From Algibacter pectinivorans (GTDB taxonomy: Bacteria; Bacteroidota; Bacteroidia; Flavobacteriales; Flavobacteriaceae), in assembly GCF_900112595.1 (NCBI RefSeq), contig NZ_FOMI01000001.1, positions 62,001 to 126,000 of the forward strand: a DNA stretch of 64,000 nucleotides, read 5' to 3'. Both the position numbers and the translations under genes were made by a program. The notes under the pieces are model-generated. The model saw only the letters and a list, made by a program, of their open reading frames with translations. It made no database searches and was not told the origin of the DNA. Position 1 is the stretch's first letter. Every line of letters begins with the position of its first letter. This document shows positions 8,193 to 18,027 of the stretch, one piece after another.

Positions 8193-11186
8193 TTAGTCGT
8201 TCTTTTCCTTGTCTTTTAGTTTATTTACAGAATCATACATTATTGGCGTAGCTATAAATAATGATGAGTACGTACCCACAACAACACCTACTATTAATGC
8301 ATACATAAATCCTCTTATTGAATCGCCTCCAAATATAAAGATGGCTAACAACACTACTAATGTTGTTAATGAGGTATTTAATGTTCTACTTAATGTACTG
8401 CTTAATGATGCGTTTACCACTTTATCGAATTTCCAGTTGGTATGCTCGTTAAAGAATTCACGAATTCTATCGAATACAACCACGGTATCATTTAATGAGT
8501 AACCAATTACGGTTAGTATTGCTGCAATGAACGCTTGGTTTATTTCCATGTTAAATGGCATAAACTTATACGTTAATGAGAATACACCTAACACAAGTAT
8601 AACATCGTGAAATACTGCTGCTACGGCTCCTAATGAATATTGCCATTTCTTAAAACGGAACAAGATGTATAGGAATACTACAATTAACGATCCTAAAATT
8701 GCCCAGAAAGATGCTTGTTTAATATCATCGGCAATGGTTGGTGTTACTTTGTAGGACTCTAGTAAACCTACTTGTTTATTTTCGTCGTTTAAATCGATAA
8801 ATTGCTCGTAGCTTATACCTTCTAAATGCGGTACTAAAGCTGTGTAAAGCGCTTTTCTAATTTCCTCGTCGACTTGAGAACCAGACTCGTTTACTTTGTA
8901 TTTAGTTGTTATTTTTAACTGGTTAGCATCTCCAAAAGTTTTTGCATCTGCACTACCAAACACATCTGGTTGCGATAATAAATCTGTAATTTCTGAAGCG
9001 CTAATATCTTGCGCAAAACGTACTTGATACGTTCTACCTCCAACAAAATCGACACCTTGATTTAACCCGTTTATAGCTAAAGATGCTAAACTTACAACGA
9101 TTAAAGCACCAGAAATGATATAGGCTACTTTACGTTTTGATAAAAACTCGATGTTGATGTTTCTGAAAAGGTTTTTAGTAAGTCCTGTTGAGAACTCTAA
9201 TTTACCTCCACGACCAGAATACCAATCGATTAATAATCTTGTTATGAAAATTGCCGTAAATAAAGATGTTGCAATACCTATTAATAAAGTTGTTGCGAAA
9301 CCTTTAATTGGTCCTGTACCAAAAACAAATAAGATTAATGCGGTTAAACCGGTTGTAATGTTGGCATCTAAAATAGATGATAATGCATTACTAAATCCGT
9401 CGCTAATAGCTTCTGCTTGTCCTTTACCTTTCGATAACTCCTCACGAATACGCTCGAAGATAAGTACGTTTGCATCCACCGACATACCAATGGTTAATAC
9501 AATACCCGCAATACCAGGTAATGTTAATACGGCTCCTAATCCTGATAAAATACCGAAGATTAATAAAAGGTTTAATAACATGGCGATATCTGCAAATGCT
9601 CCTGATTTTCCGTAATAGAAAATCATCCATATTAATACTAAAGCCAATGCAATTAAGAATGACATTGTACCACTATCTATAGCTTCTTTACCTAAAGATG
9701 GTCCTACAACCTCACTTTGAATAATATCTGCAGAAGCTGGTAATTTACCAGCACGTAATACGTTTGCTAAATCGATAGCTTCATTTAATGTAAAATCTCC
9801 AGAAATAGAAGAACTACCACCAGCAATTGGTCCTGTAGTTACTCCTGGTGCAGAATACACAACATCATCTAAAACAATAGCGATTTGGCTACCTTGCGCG
9901 TATGCTTTTCCAGTCATTTCTTCCCAGATTTTAGCACCTTTAGCATTCATTTGCATGGATACTTCAGATTTTCCTGTTGCACCAAATTGGTTTCTTGCAT
10001 CGGTAACAACGGCTCCACTTAATTGTGGTACGTTTTCTCTGTTTCCTTTTAATGCATATAAATCTACAAGTTCGCTACCTTTCTCTGGCTTACCAAAAAC
10101 AAACTTGGTGTAACGTTGCTCTGCAGGAAGTAATGCTCTTACTTGTGGCTTGTTTAAGTAATCTAATACGGTTTCTTTATCTTTAATTTCGAACTTAGCG
10201 ATAATTGGTCCGCCTTGGTAACCAATACCTCTAATTAATTTACCTAATGGGTTGTTATTATCTACTGCTGTAGAATCTGTTTCTGCATCTCCTAATAAAT
10301 CATCAATTTGATCGTTTTGTGCATTCTCTTCATCTTGTGGCTCAATCTCAGCAACATTATCTGCATCTTCAACAAGGTCTTTTAAAACTTCGTTTGCTTG
10401 GTCTATAAATTGGTAAAATTGGTCGCCTTTATAAGCATCCCAAAATTCTAATTGCGCTGTACTTTGTAATAATCCTGTAGCACGCTCTACATCTTTAACT
10501 CCTGGTAACTCTACTAAAATACGACCAGAGTTTCCTAAACGTTGAATGTTTGGAGATGTTACACCAAACTCATCAATACGCTTACGTAATACCTCGAAAG
10601 CAGAAACAATAGACTCGTCTATTTTAGTTTCGATAATGCTTTTTACATCGGCATCAGACATACTACCATCAATCTCGCCATCTAATTCTCTGGTATAAAA
10701 AATATCTGGAGAGGCTAATTTAGTATCACCTTTAATAGCATCAAACGCCGTAAAGAAATCTTCTAAATACGTGTTTTGACTATTTTTTTGAAGCTCTGAA
10801 GCATCTTCTAAAGCTTTATTAAAAACAGGATCTGTAGTGTTGTTTGCTAATCCTTTTAAGATATCTTTTACAGATACTTGAAGAATAACGTTAATACCAC
10901 CTTTTAAATCTAAACCAAGATTCATGGCTTTTTGCTTCACTTCATTATAAGTGAATTTTGCAACACCAATATTGTAAACGGTATCTGTTCCTTTTTCTTG
11001 AAGATAGTTAGCCTCTTCTTGACTACGAAGTGCACGGTAATCTGGCTCTGACTCAGATATTTTGTTAATGGCAACTTCTTGCGCTTCTTTTTCAACTGAA
11101 TTTGCTGTGAATGTGAATGATAATTGGTAAAGACTTACCAAACCAAACAAAATAGCAAATAGTTTTACTAATCCTTTGTTTTGCAT
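8193..11186 (-). CDS. secDF: Protein translocase subunit SecDF (fused)
   Basis: 997 residues, SecD and SecF joined in one chain as is normal for Bacteroidota. SecD part: first membrane helix at the N-terminus, a large periplasmic domain with an acidic insertion (about residues 270-310), then membrane segments around GTMSFLIALALVLIWM and the conserved SVDANVLIFERIREE. SecF part from about residue 690: GVDFVGGRTYQVRF and NDTVVVFDRIREFF. SecDF uses the proton gradient to pull exported proteins through SecYEG from the periplasmic side. Inner membrane. Its own terminator follows, and an uncharacterised exported protein gene lies upstream on the same strand. Confidence 0.97.
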   Translation of the reverse strand: MQNKGLVKLFAILFGLVSLYQLSFTFTANSVEKEAQEVAINKISESEPDYRALRSQEEANYLQEKGTDTVYNIGVAKFTYNEVKQKAMNLGLDLKGGINVILQVSVKDILKGLANNTTDPVFNKALEDASELQKNSQNTYLEDFFTAFDAIKGDTKLASPDIFYTRELDGEIDGSMSDADVKSIIETKIDESIVSAFEVLRKRIDEFGVTSPNIQRLGNSGRILVELPGVKDVERATGLLQSTAQLEFWDAYKGDQFYQFIDQANEVLKDLVEDADNVAEIEPQDEENAQNDQIDDLLGDAETDSTAVDNNNPLGKLIRGIGYQGGPIIAKFEIKDKETVLDYLNKPQVRALLPAEQRYTKFVFGKPEKGSELVDLYALKGNRENVPQLSGAVVTDARNQFGATGKSEVSMQMNAKGAKIWEEMTGKAYAQGSQIAIVLDDVVYSAPGVTTGPIAGGSSSISGDFTLNEAIDLANVLRAGKLPASADIIQSEVVGPSLGKEAIDSGTMSFLIALALVLIWMIFYYGKSGAFADIAMLLNLLLIFGILSGLGAVLTLPGIAGIVLTIGMSVDANVLIFERIREELSKGKGQAEAISDGFSNALSSILDANITTGLTALILFVFGTGPIKGFATTLLIGIATSLFTAIFITRLLIDWYSGRGGKLEFSTGLTKNLFRNINIEFLSKRKVAYIISGALIVVSLASLAINGLNQGVDFVGGRTYQVRFAQDISASEITDLLSQPDVFGSADAKTFGDANQLKITTKYKVNESGSQVDEEIRKALYTALVPHLEGISYEQFIDLNDENKQVGLLESYKVTPTIADDIKQASFWAILGSLIVVFLYILFRFKKWQYSLGAVAAVFHDVILVLGVFSLTYKFMPFNMEINQAFIAAILTVIGYSLNDTVVVFDRIREFFNEHTNWKFDKVVNASLSSTLSRTLNTSLTTLVVLLAIFIFGGDSIRGFMYALIVGVVVGTYSSLFIATPIMYDSVNKLKDKEKND

Positions 11187-11416
11187 TGTTATACTTTTTA
11201 CGTCAAATTTTTAAACCTGAATATTTCAGGGCGAGCAAATATAGAATTTACTGTAGGATTTGACAATTTTATTTTTTTGAATATGATGTTTACGAATTCG
11301 TTGGTATTAACGCTAGTTATAACTTGAATTCTGAGCGGTGAAAAACGTATTAGATAGACTATATTTCTTATTTAAAGACATCATAGAAACTCTATAAAAA
11401 ACAAGGTATTAACGTT

Positions 11417-12028
11417 TTAGCATTTGGGTCCTGCCCTTACCTCGGGAATAGTGTGTAACGGACTGCTTATTTGAGTAGCAACCTCTCTACGGTTTTTATA
11501 AGCAACCTGTAAAAGGTTTTCGTGATATGAATGTACTAAATGTCCAGCTATTAAAACATTAGGATCTAAAAAACGGTCGCTTTTAACTTTAACTTCTAAG
11601 CTGATGGCTCCATCAAAATCCCAACCAGAATCCTGTCCTTTATGTATTTCGTAAACATCAAGATTATAACTAACATCTGAATCGTTAAAGGGAAATTGAG
11701 AAGCGTCCCTATCTTGAGCGCTAAGCTTAAGCGATAATTGGCTTTCTTTAGCTAGCGTTTGCTTAATGCGGGTAATATCGGCATCACTATAATAGGTGAT
11801 TTTTAATGTACCATTAGCTTTAGAAAGTACTTGTATTTTTTGAGCGCCTAAATCTTGCAATTGAAGCGTTAAAGCAGCAACAGTATTTTCGGTTTGATAA
11901 GATGTTAAATCGGTATCCTGAAATTGAAGTACAATTTCTTGATTAGCCACAACCATTTGTTGCTGGGAAACAGCACCAAATAAGGTAAGACTAAAAATTA
12001 ATATACTAATGCACCATCTTGCAATCAT
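11417..12028 (-). CDS. Exported protein of unknown function between mdh and secDF
   Basis: 203 residues. An N-terminal signal peptide (SILIFSLTLFGAVS) is visible. The mature part has alternating strand-helix segments; the early part (EIVLQFQDTDLTSYQTENT, then a helix and LKITYYSDADITRIKQTL) reads like a small alpha-beta domain of the type found in extracytoplasmic parts of secretion proteins, but I do not recognise a named family. The C-terminus ends in Cys. It lies upstream of secDF on the same strand with a 230-base gap, and downstream of mdh after a terminator, so it likely has its own promoter. Confidence 0.65.
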   Translation of the reverse strand: MIARWCISILIFSLTLFGAVSQQQMVVANQEIVLQFQDTDLTSYQTENTVAALTLQLQDLGAQKIQVLSKANGTLKITYYSDADITRIKQTLAKESQLSLKLSAQDRDASQFPFNDSDVSYNLDVYEIHKGQDSGWDFDGAISLEVKVKSDRFLDPNVLIAGHLVHSYHENLLQVAYKNRREVATQISSPLHTIPEVRAGPKC

Positions 12029-12103
12029 GCGCCAAATATAAAGAAAATATATTTCCCTTAGGGCATAATATTAAATTCCAGAAAAAAGTAAATTCCAAAA
12101 ACA

Positions 12104-12135
12104 AAAAAGGCTGTCTTTATAAAGACAGCCTTTTT
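12104..12135. terminator. Terminator of mdh
   Basis: Inverted repeat AAAAAGGCTGTCTTT / AAAGACAGCCTTTTT with a short loop, 20 bases past the mdh stop on the minus strand. Confidence 0.85.
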
Positions 12136-12155
12136 ATTATTTATTAAAATGGATT

Positions 12156-13082
12156 CTACAACTCTAATAATCCATTAGTCTTTTTAACACCTTCTGCACT
12201 AGCTTGCATATGTGCTTTTTCAGCATCGCTTAAAGGAATATCAACAATGCTTTCAATACCGTTTCTTCCTAAAATTACAGGAACTCCAATACAGATATCG
12301 TTTAAACCATATTCACCTTCTAAAAATGTAGAACAAGGGAACATTTTCTTTTGGTCGCAAGCAATAGCTTGAACTAAACCACTTACGGCAGCTCCTGGCG
12401 CATACCAAGCAGAAGTTCCTAATAAACCTGTTAATGTTGCTCCACCTACTTTAGTATCTGCAGCTACTTGCTCTAAACGTTCTTCGCTTAAAAACTCAGA
12501 AACTCTAATACTGTTTCTTGTTGCATGACTTGTTAATGGCACCATACCTTTATCGCTATGACCACCTATAACCATACCATCGATATCGCTAATTGGCGCT
12601 TCCATAGCTTCTGCTAATCTGTACTTAAAACGTGCAGAATCTAAAGCACCACCCATTCCAATAATTCTGTTTTTAGGGATGTTTAAAGATTTATGCGCTA
12701 AATACGTCATAGTATCCATTGGGTTACTTACCACAATAAGCACCATGTTTGGAGAATGCTCAAGTAAGCTATTTGATACCGCTTTTACAATACCAGCATT
12801 AATACCAATTAATTCTTCGCGAGTCATTCCTGGTTTACGAGGAATTCCAGAAGTAATTACACAAATATCACTATTTGCCGTTTTGCTGTAATCGTTTGTT
12901 ACACCTGTTATTTTTGTATCAAAACCATTTAAAGATGCACATTGCATTAAATCCATGGCTTTACCTTCAGCATAACCTTCTTTAATGTCTAACAATACAA
13001 CTTCTGATGCAAAATCTTTAATAGCAATATACTCAGCACAACTTGCTCCTACTGCTCCTGCTCCAACTACGGTAACTTTCAT
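12156..13082 (-). CDS. mdh: Malate dehydrogenase
   Basis: 308 residues, the lactate-dehydrogenase-like type of malate dehydrogenase. It oxidises malate to oxaloacetate with NAD in the citric acid cycle. The Rossmann motif GAGAVGASCA opens the chain, D33 region (LLDIKEG) selects NAD, and substrate-binding arginines lie in GIPRKPGMTREE and around RFKYRLAE; the catalytic His is in IGGHSDKGMVP. Cytoplasmic. Another cycle enzyme, citrate synthase, is in the same window but far away at 55.6 kb. Start at the first ATG gives the complete dinucleotide-binding strand. Confidence 0.97.
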   Translation of the reverse strand: MKVTVVGAGAVGASCAEYIAIKDFASEVVLLDIKEGYAEGKAMDLMQCASLNGFDTKITGVTNDYSKTANSDICVITSGIPRKPGMTREELIGINAGIVKAVSNSLLEHSPNMVLIVVSNPMDTMTYLAHKSLNIPKNRIIGMGGALDSARFKYRLAEAMEAPISDIDGMVIGGHSDKGMVPLTSHATRNSIRVSEFLSEERLEQVAADTKVGGATLTGLLGTSAWYAPGAAVSGLVQAIACDQKKMFPCSTFLEGEYGLNDICIGVPVILGRNGIESIVDIPLSDAEKAHMQASAEGVKKTNGLLEL

Positions 13083-13278
13083 AATATTTATTTTAATTAG
13101 TGTTTTATTTGTTTAAATCGTTGTTCAAAATTCGGGATATAATAGCATGAATAACATGACTATCGTCATAAACCTTATTAATTTTCAATATTAAAGCAAA
13201 TAAAAGCTTACCAAAAATAAAACTGATTTGGCCCGAAAATTAACTAGCGCTAAATTACAAATTAAAACGCTGTAAACG

Positions 13279-13312
13279 AAAAAAGCACAAGATAAAATCT
13301 TGTGCTTTTTTT
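13279..13312. terminator. Terminator of the DUF6588 gene
   Basis: Inverted repeat AAAAGCACAAGAT / ATCTTGTGCTTTT, with A and T tracts on the outer sides. On the minus strand it follows the DUF6588 stop by about 55 bases. Confidence 0.8.
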
Positions 13313-13367
13313 AAAACAAAAATTAAATATAACTAACTAAAAATTAACTTTCTTTTTATGCGACTTC

Positions 13368-14426
13368 CTAACGGAAACCAAAATTAATACCTACAGAAAA
13401 CGAGTCGAATTCCGACACATGGTATTCTGCATTAAGTCTGAAAAAACCTAACTTCAATTTTGTTCCTATAGTACCTCTAACAGCTGCAACATCGCTTGAT
13501 ATTGAAAACGGATCTTTAACTGTTCTATCCTCTTCACTTAAGAATGATAAAGGTCCATTATTAATTTCATAAGTTCCAAGTAAATCAGATTCTGAGGTTC
13601 CTTTAATATAGCCTAAACCACCATAAAAATTTATCACTGGTAATTTTGTTGACGCTATGAGCTGAAATAACCACGTACTAGTATCGTTCACTAAACGCTG
13701 ATTTTCACCATCAATTCCAGATGATTCTGTTAAATTATAAACACCATCTAGATGTGTATAAGCCACTAAACCAGAAACAGCAACTGGCAACACTTTATCT
13801 GCTGGCAACCACTTGGTAAACTCTAGTTGTAAACCAGCACCATACATATTTAATTCAACATCATCTGTCTCAATTTTAGGAACAAAACGAGCTTTAAGTT
13901 CAATTCCTTTGCTCAATCCTAGTGCACCTTGAAGAAATGCTGTTGGTAATAAGTTAGCACTAGCATCACCAATACCACTAGGTAACGTTATTCGCTCCTC
14001 TCTATTTCTATCCTCACCCGGACTAAGCGGATCGTCGTAACGCACAATAATATCTATATCTGAGTCATTTTCTCCTAAAGCAGTTGCAACCATCTTTGTA
14101 TCAGCACCGTCGGCAAATTCGATATCAAAATCTTGACCAGGCATATTGTAATCTGCTATATTCATTAAAAATGATTTATTATCATCTTTTACCGAAGCTG
14201 CATTAACAATTACAGAAATCTCGAAACCGCCTAAAGGTTTAGCATCAGCAGTATTAAACCAGTTGGCATTCATACTATGCATTAAACCATTTGTTCCTGG
14301 GGCTAAATAATCATCAGCAAAACGCTCTGCATTATCTACGCCTGCAGCTAATAAAGCATCAATATCTTGTGCTTTTGAAGTAATTGTTACAAAACAGAGT
14401 AACATAAGTAAGGATAACTTTTTCAT
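13368..14426 (-). CDS. DUF6588 family outer-membrane-like protein
   Basis: 352 residues with a signal peptide ending in SKAQ. The N-terminal mature part (LLAAGVDNAERFADDYLAPGT, read as VDNAERFADDYLAPG) and the following GGFEISV stretch match what I know as DUF6588. Much of the rest alternates hydrophobic and polar residues and the chain ends in FGFR, an aromatic C-terminus typical of outer-membrane beta-barrels. So it is probably a barrel protein in the outer membrane. Function unknown. It sits between mdh and the TonB receptor gene, on the same strand as both but closed off by its own terminator. Confidence 0.7.
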   Translation of the reverse strand: MKKLSLLMLLCFVTITSKAQDIDALLAAGVDNAERFADDYLAPGTNGLMHSMNANWFNTADAKPLGGFEISVIVNAASVKDDNKSFLMNIADYNMPGQDFDIEFADGADTKMVATALGENDSDIDIIVRYDDPLSPGEDRNREERITLPSGIGDASANLLPTAFLQGALGLSKGIELKARFVPKIETDDVELNMYGAGLQLEFTKWLPADKVLPVAVSGLVAYTHLDGVYNLTESSGIDGENQRLVNDTSTWLFQLIASTKLPVINFYGGLGYIKGTSESDLLGTYEINNGPLSFLSEEDRTVKDPFSISSDVAAVRGTIGTKLKLGFFRLNAEYHVSEFDSFSVGINFGFR

Positions 14427-14520
14427 TTCTTAATTTTAATTTGGTTTTACAAACATAGAAAAAAAATTACACAATAATACTTTTTATCGAAAAAAAATGT
14501 ATTTAAACGGATTTTTAAAC

Positions 14521-17067
14521 TTAAAAACTACATCTAAAGCTAATATTTGGAGTAAGCCCTAGCGATTTATTCTCTATTTTTAAAGCAGTATTAGAATCGT
14601 TTGGATCTACCTCGTAGTACGTATTTATAATATTCTTTCTATTTAATAAATTAATAACACCTATTCTCACCGACGATTTTGCAGTTTTAAAGGTGTTAAA
14701 AGAATAACTAAGCGAAGCATCTAAACGGATAAAATCATCTTGGTTTTCGGCGTTAGGGCTATTATAATTCACATAAATATTATTACCGTCCTGAACGGTT
14801 TCATTAGCCTCTACTGGTTTTGTAAAGGGCTGTCCAGAACGCCAAATACCTCCTGTAGATACTTTTAAACTTTTAATTACATCATAATTTAAAGCTAACG
14901 AAACAGAATGCCGTATATCTACATTATTAGGAAATATAGATGGTGTAAGCGTATTAAATTCATAATCATTTATGCTGTAGGTATAACTTAACCAGGTACT
15001 ATATTTTGCTGCTGTTTTATTAATTAGAAACTCAACACCTCTAACATCATAGCTTCCTGTAGCATTTAAATATTGAAAATTATTGTAAAACCCTTGATTA
15101 GAAACCGTAATACCATCAACCGTTTTGTAAAAACCTTCAACATCTACAATCAAATTATTATGGCTATACTCAAAACCAAAAGCGGCTTGTTTACTTTCTG
15201 AAATAGGAATAGATTCATTATTAGCCAAAATCCATCTTCGGTTTTCCACTCCTAAAAAATCATCTTGAAAATCAATTATTTGAGTAGCCGATTGGTTTTT
15301 AAATTCTCCTTGCAGTTTTAAAGCAAATTGGTTTGATAACTTTTGCCTCACATATAAACGCGGCTCAATAAGAAACTTATTAAACTTTTGAAAATAATTA
15401 CCCCTTACTCCTATTCTTAAATATGTACTGGCTTTATTATATTCTATTTCGCCAAAAAGGGCATGATTTAATAGCACATCTTTTTTAGTTTTATTGTAAG
15501 CAGGCGCACTTACCTCCGTACTATTTAAAATACCTATTTCACTAAATTGATAACCACTTAACACATTAAAAGTGTCATTAATTTTAAAATTAGTTTTTAG
15601 TTTTATACCCGTTTCTAAAACCTCGTTTGCTTGGGTTAATTTTTGATCTGTTTCTATTCTGTAATCCACCGCATCAACATTATATTTAGAATAGAAAGCT
15701 GTAAAATCTGTTGAAAATCGCGAAGTCCATTTCCCGTTCCAACTCGCCCCAAAACCTAAATTTTCTTGTTTTAAATTACTTGTTTTAGCTTCAGACTGAT
15801 TCTCACTATTGGTGAAACTTTCTGTATAATCTAAATTATTATATATGCCAATAACGTTAGCTCTAACTTTATGATTTTCATTTAAATCGAAAAGCAGTTT
15901 TGCTGTATAATCGTAAAACACAAAATCTGACGACCGATTACTCTCGGTTATATTATCGCTATTGGTTGTAAGTTCGCTATCTTGAAAACTTCGCTCAAAA
16001 TAATTATCATACGCAGGTGTATTTAACATATCTGTAAACGAACGCCTGCCAGAAATATGAAGTGCTAATTTTTTACTCAATGGTATTTTAAGAAACGCAT
16101 CGGCATGAATTAAATTTGCGCCAAATCCGCCCGAAACCTCATCGTCTATTTTATTTTTAGTAGACATAGCTATGGTGCTTGAAACCCCATCGCTAAACTC
16201 GCTAGATGTTCCGTTTTTTGTAACCACAACCTTATCGGTTAAATAAGGATTATAGGCAGAAATGAGTCCGAAAAAATGCCCCGAGTGATACATTTTAATA
16301 TGATCCCAAAGTATTAAATTTTGATCGTTAGTACCGCCACGAACATTAATATTAGCAATACTTTCGTCTACACTTTCAACACCAGGTAAAGCTTGAATGG
16401 ATTGCAGAATATCCGGTTCTATAAGCCCTGGAAGAATTCCGAATTTCTCAGTATTTAAAACCGTGCTTCCATCAATATACTTTTGCAAACCTGTAGTTAA
16501 ATACTTTTCAATTAATATTTGATTTAAAGCTTCATTCTGCTCAACCATAGCTATAGTTTTACAGTCTTCATTTAAAAGAAGCAACTCTTTTACAGCTAAC
16601 ACTTGTGTTTTAAAACCCAAAAAGGAGATTATTAATTGCTCATTAATGCCTACATTTTCAAGCTGAAATGCGCCATCATCATTTGCTATAACACCTTTGG
16701 TGGTATTTTGTATTAAAACTGAAGCCCCAAAAAGTGGTTCTTTATCAGTTTCAGAAATTAAAACCCCACAAACAGTTACTTTTTTTTCTATTGTAGAAAT
16801 CGTTATGTAACGCTCGTTTAAAAACTTAAAATTAAGAATGGTTTCTTTATTAAGATGCTCAATAATAGTTTCCAGAGCATCTATTTCTTTAGGTTTATTA
16901 ACCAAAATCGAGCTAATTTCATTTAGCGAATACGAAAACTTAACATCAAACTTGTCCTCTAAATTTAAAATTAGACTAGACAGTTCTATTTTTTCTTGAG
17001 CCTGTATAGCAAAAGAAAAACTAAACACCATTAAAAGTAAAGCGGATATTGGTTTATTTAGATTCAT
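14521..17067 (-). CDS. TonB-dependent receptor with STN signalling domain
   Basis: 848 residues. After the signal peptide (SFAIQAQ) comes an STN (secretin and TonB N-terminal) domain at about residues 25-80, a carboxypeptidase regulatory-like domain (about 96-180, GASVLIQNTTKGVIANDDG), a plug (about 195-290, NVRGGTNDQNLILWDH) and a barrel that ends in an aromatic residue (RCSF). The STN domain normally passes the ligand-bound signal to a FecR-type anti-sigma factor, and the fecR gene directly upstream overlaps this gene by 14 bases. No SusD partner is present, so it is not a standard glycan pair. Ligand unknown. Transcribed from promoter P4 together with fecR. Confidence 0.92.
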   Translation of the reverse strand: MNLNKPISALLLMVFSFSFAIQAQEKIELSSLILNLEDKFDVKFSYSLNEISSILVNKPKEIDALETIIEHLNKETILNFKFLNERYITISTIEKKVTVCGVLISETDKEPLFGASVLIQNTTKGVIANDDGAFQLENVGINEQLIISFLGFKTQVLAVKELLLLNEDCKTIAMVEQNEALNQILIEKYLTTGLQKYIDGSTVLNTEKFGILPGLIEPDILQSIQALPGVESVDESIANINVRGGTNDQNLILWDHIKMYHSGHFFGLISAYNPYLTDKVVVTKNGTSSEFSDGVSSTIAMSTKNKIDDEVSGGFGANLIHADAFLKIPLSKKLALHISGRRSFTDMLNTPAYDNYFERSFQDSELTTNSDNITESNRSSDFVFYDYTAKLLFDLNENHKVRANVIGIYNNLDYTESFTNSENQSEAKTSNLKQENLGFGASWNGKWTSRFSTDFTAFYSKYNVDAVDYRIETDQKLTQANEVLETGIKLKTNFKINDTFNVLSGYQFSEIGILNSTEVSAPAYNKTKKDVLLNHALFGEIEYNKASTYLRIGVRGNYFQKFNKFLIEPRLYVRQKLSNQFALKLQGEFKNQSATQIIDFQDDFLGVENRRWILANNESIPISESKQAAFGFEYSHNNLIVDVEGFYKTVDGITVSNQGFYNNFQYLNATGSYDVRGVEFLINKTAAKYSTWLSYTYSINDYEFNTLTPSIFPNNVDIRHSVSLALNYDVIKSLKVSTGGIWRSGQPFTKPVEANETVQDGNNIYVNYNSPNAENQDDFIRLDASLSYSFNTFKTAKSSVRIGVINLLNRKNIINTYYEVDPNDSNTALKIENKSLGLTPNISFRCSF

Positions 17068-17968
17068 AGTTATAAAACGCCACTTTTTTACCGTTTATTT
17101 TATAGCTTAATTTTAAAGGAATGGTTACAGATTGTAACGCTATATTTTTATCGGAATGCGTAAAACTACCTGAAAACAACTCCGATGTATTAACACCTTC
17201 TGCATTAATTTGAATATCGTATTGCGCTTCCAACTCAGCAATAACTTGCCATAGTGGTACATTATCAAAACTAGATTCTTGGGCTAACCACGACGGGCTT
17301 TTGGCGTTAAAATCTTTAATGCCTACAACCTCACCATCAACTACTCTAAAGGTTTTACCAGGTTTTAAAATAACTACACCTTGATTACTTGTTACACTTA
17401 CAGAACCTTCATAGCAGGCCACTTCAAAATACTTATCGCGTTGCTTTACATTAAACCGCGTACCTAACACTTGTATAGATCCGGCGCTGGTTTGCACTGT
17501 AAATTTCTCGCCCTTGGTTACCTTAAAAAAAGCTTCTCCTTTTAACTCTAGAGATCTGCTAGATGCCCATTCCTTTTTGTTATACGATAATTTAGACTGT
17601 GCATTTAATATAACCTCGGAGTCATCAGGTAAATTAAAAGTTTCGGTTTGGGCTATTTGCGTTTCAAAGGAGTTCACATTATTAAAGAATAGAAAATAAG
17701 ACGAGGTTAATAGCACCACCAAAACAGCAGCAATTTTCATAAACGTTTTAAAGTTTAAAGAAATTACTTTAGGTTCATCCTTTTTAAAGGTCCTTTTCTT
17801 AAAGTCGGCTAGCGCTTGTTCTGCATTTACTTTTGGTGCTTCTAATTGTTTGGCATAAAACCCTGTTCTTTCTAAAACCGAAAAATCCTCGTCTGGATAC
17901 AAGCTCTTAATCTCTTCGGCAGACAGCTCGCCATTAAACCACCTTAATATGTCTTGTTCTTTATTCAT
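17054..17968 (-). CDS. FecR-type anti-sigma factor
   Basis: 304 residues from the ATG at 17968; a TTG at 17986 would add six residues but is less likely. Order of parts: a cytoplasmic anti-sigma region (about 1-75), one membrane helix (about 77-98, KIAAVLVVLLTSSYFLFF), a periplasmic FecR domain with LPDDSEVILNAQSKLSY, and a C-terminal DUF4974 domain (NVPLWQVIAELEAQYDI). It should hold the ECF sigma factor at the membrane until the STN receptor signals. The start is only 21 bases after the -10 element of P4, leaving a very short leader. Overlap with the receptor gene suggests coupled translation. Confidence 0.92.
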   Translation of the reverse strand: MNKEQDILRWFNGELSAEEIKSLYPDEDFSVLERTGFYAKQLEAPKVNAEQALADFKKRTFKKDEPKVISLNFKTFMKIAAVLVVLLTSSYFLFFNNVNSFETQIAQTETFNLPDDSEVILNAQSKLSYNKKEWASSRSLELKGEAFFKVTKGEKFTVQTSAGSIQVLGTRFNVKQRDKYFEVACYEGSVSVTSNQGVVILKPGKTFRVVDGEVVGIKDFNAKSPSWLAQESSFDNVPLWQVIAELEAQYDIQINAEGVNTSELFSGSFTHSDKNIALQSVTIPLKLSYKINGKKVAFYNYESK

Positions 17969-17989
17969 TTTTGTGATGCTTTTCAATAT

Positions 17990-18017
17990 TAAGACACCTA
18001 TATATTAGTTTACCCTA
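17990..18017 (-). promoter_or_regulatory. ECF promoter P4 (fecR-receptor)
   Basis: On the minus strand TAGGGTAAA, 13 bases, GTCTTA. The motif lies between the sigma gene stop and the fecR start. It is one of four copies with an identical spacer length in this island, so the sigma factor very likely drives its own anti-sigma and receptor while its own gene lies upstream of the site. Confidence 0.8.
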
Positions 18018-18027
18018 ACGTTTAAGT

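Noticed and set aside
9151-9615. 154-codon frame opposite secDF
   Set aside because: Lies completely inside secDF on the other strand, no signal or domain; a shadow of the strongly conserved real gene. The same holds for frames opposite gatB/aspS, gyrB, ffh, eno and argS.
14521-17067. SusC-type glycan importer
   Set aside because: No SusD gene is adjacent and the STN domain plus FecR/sigma genes point to signalling instead.
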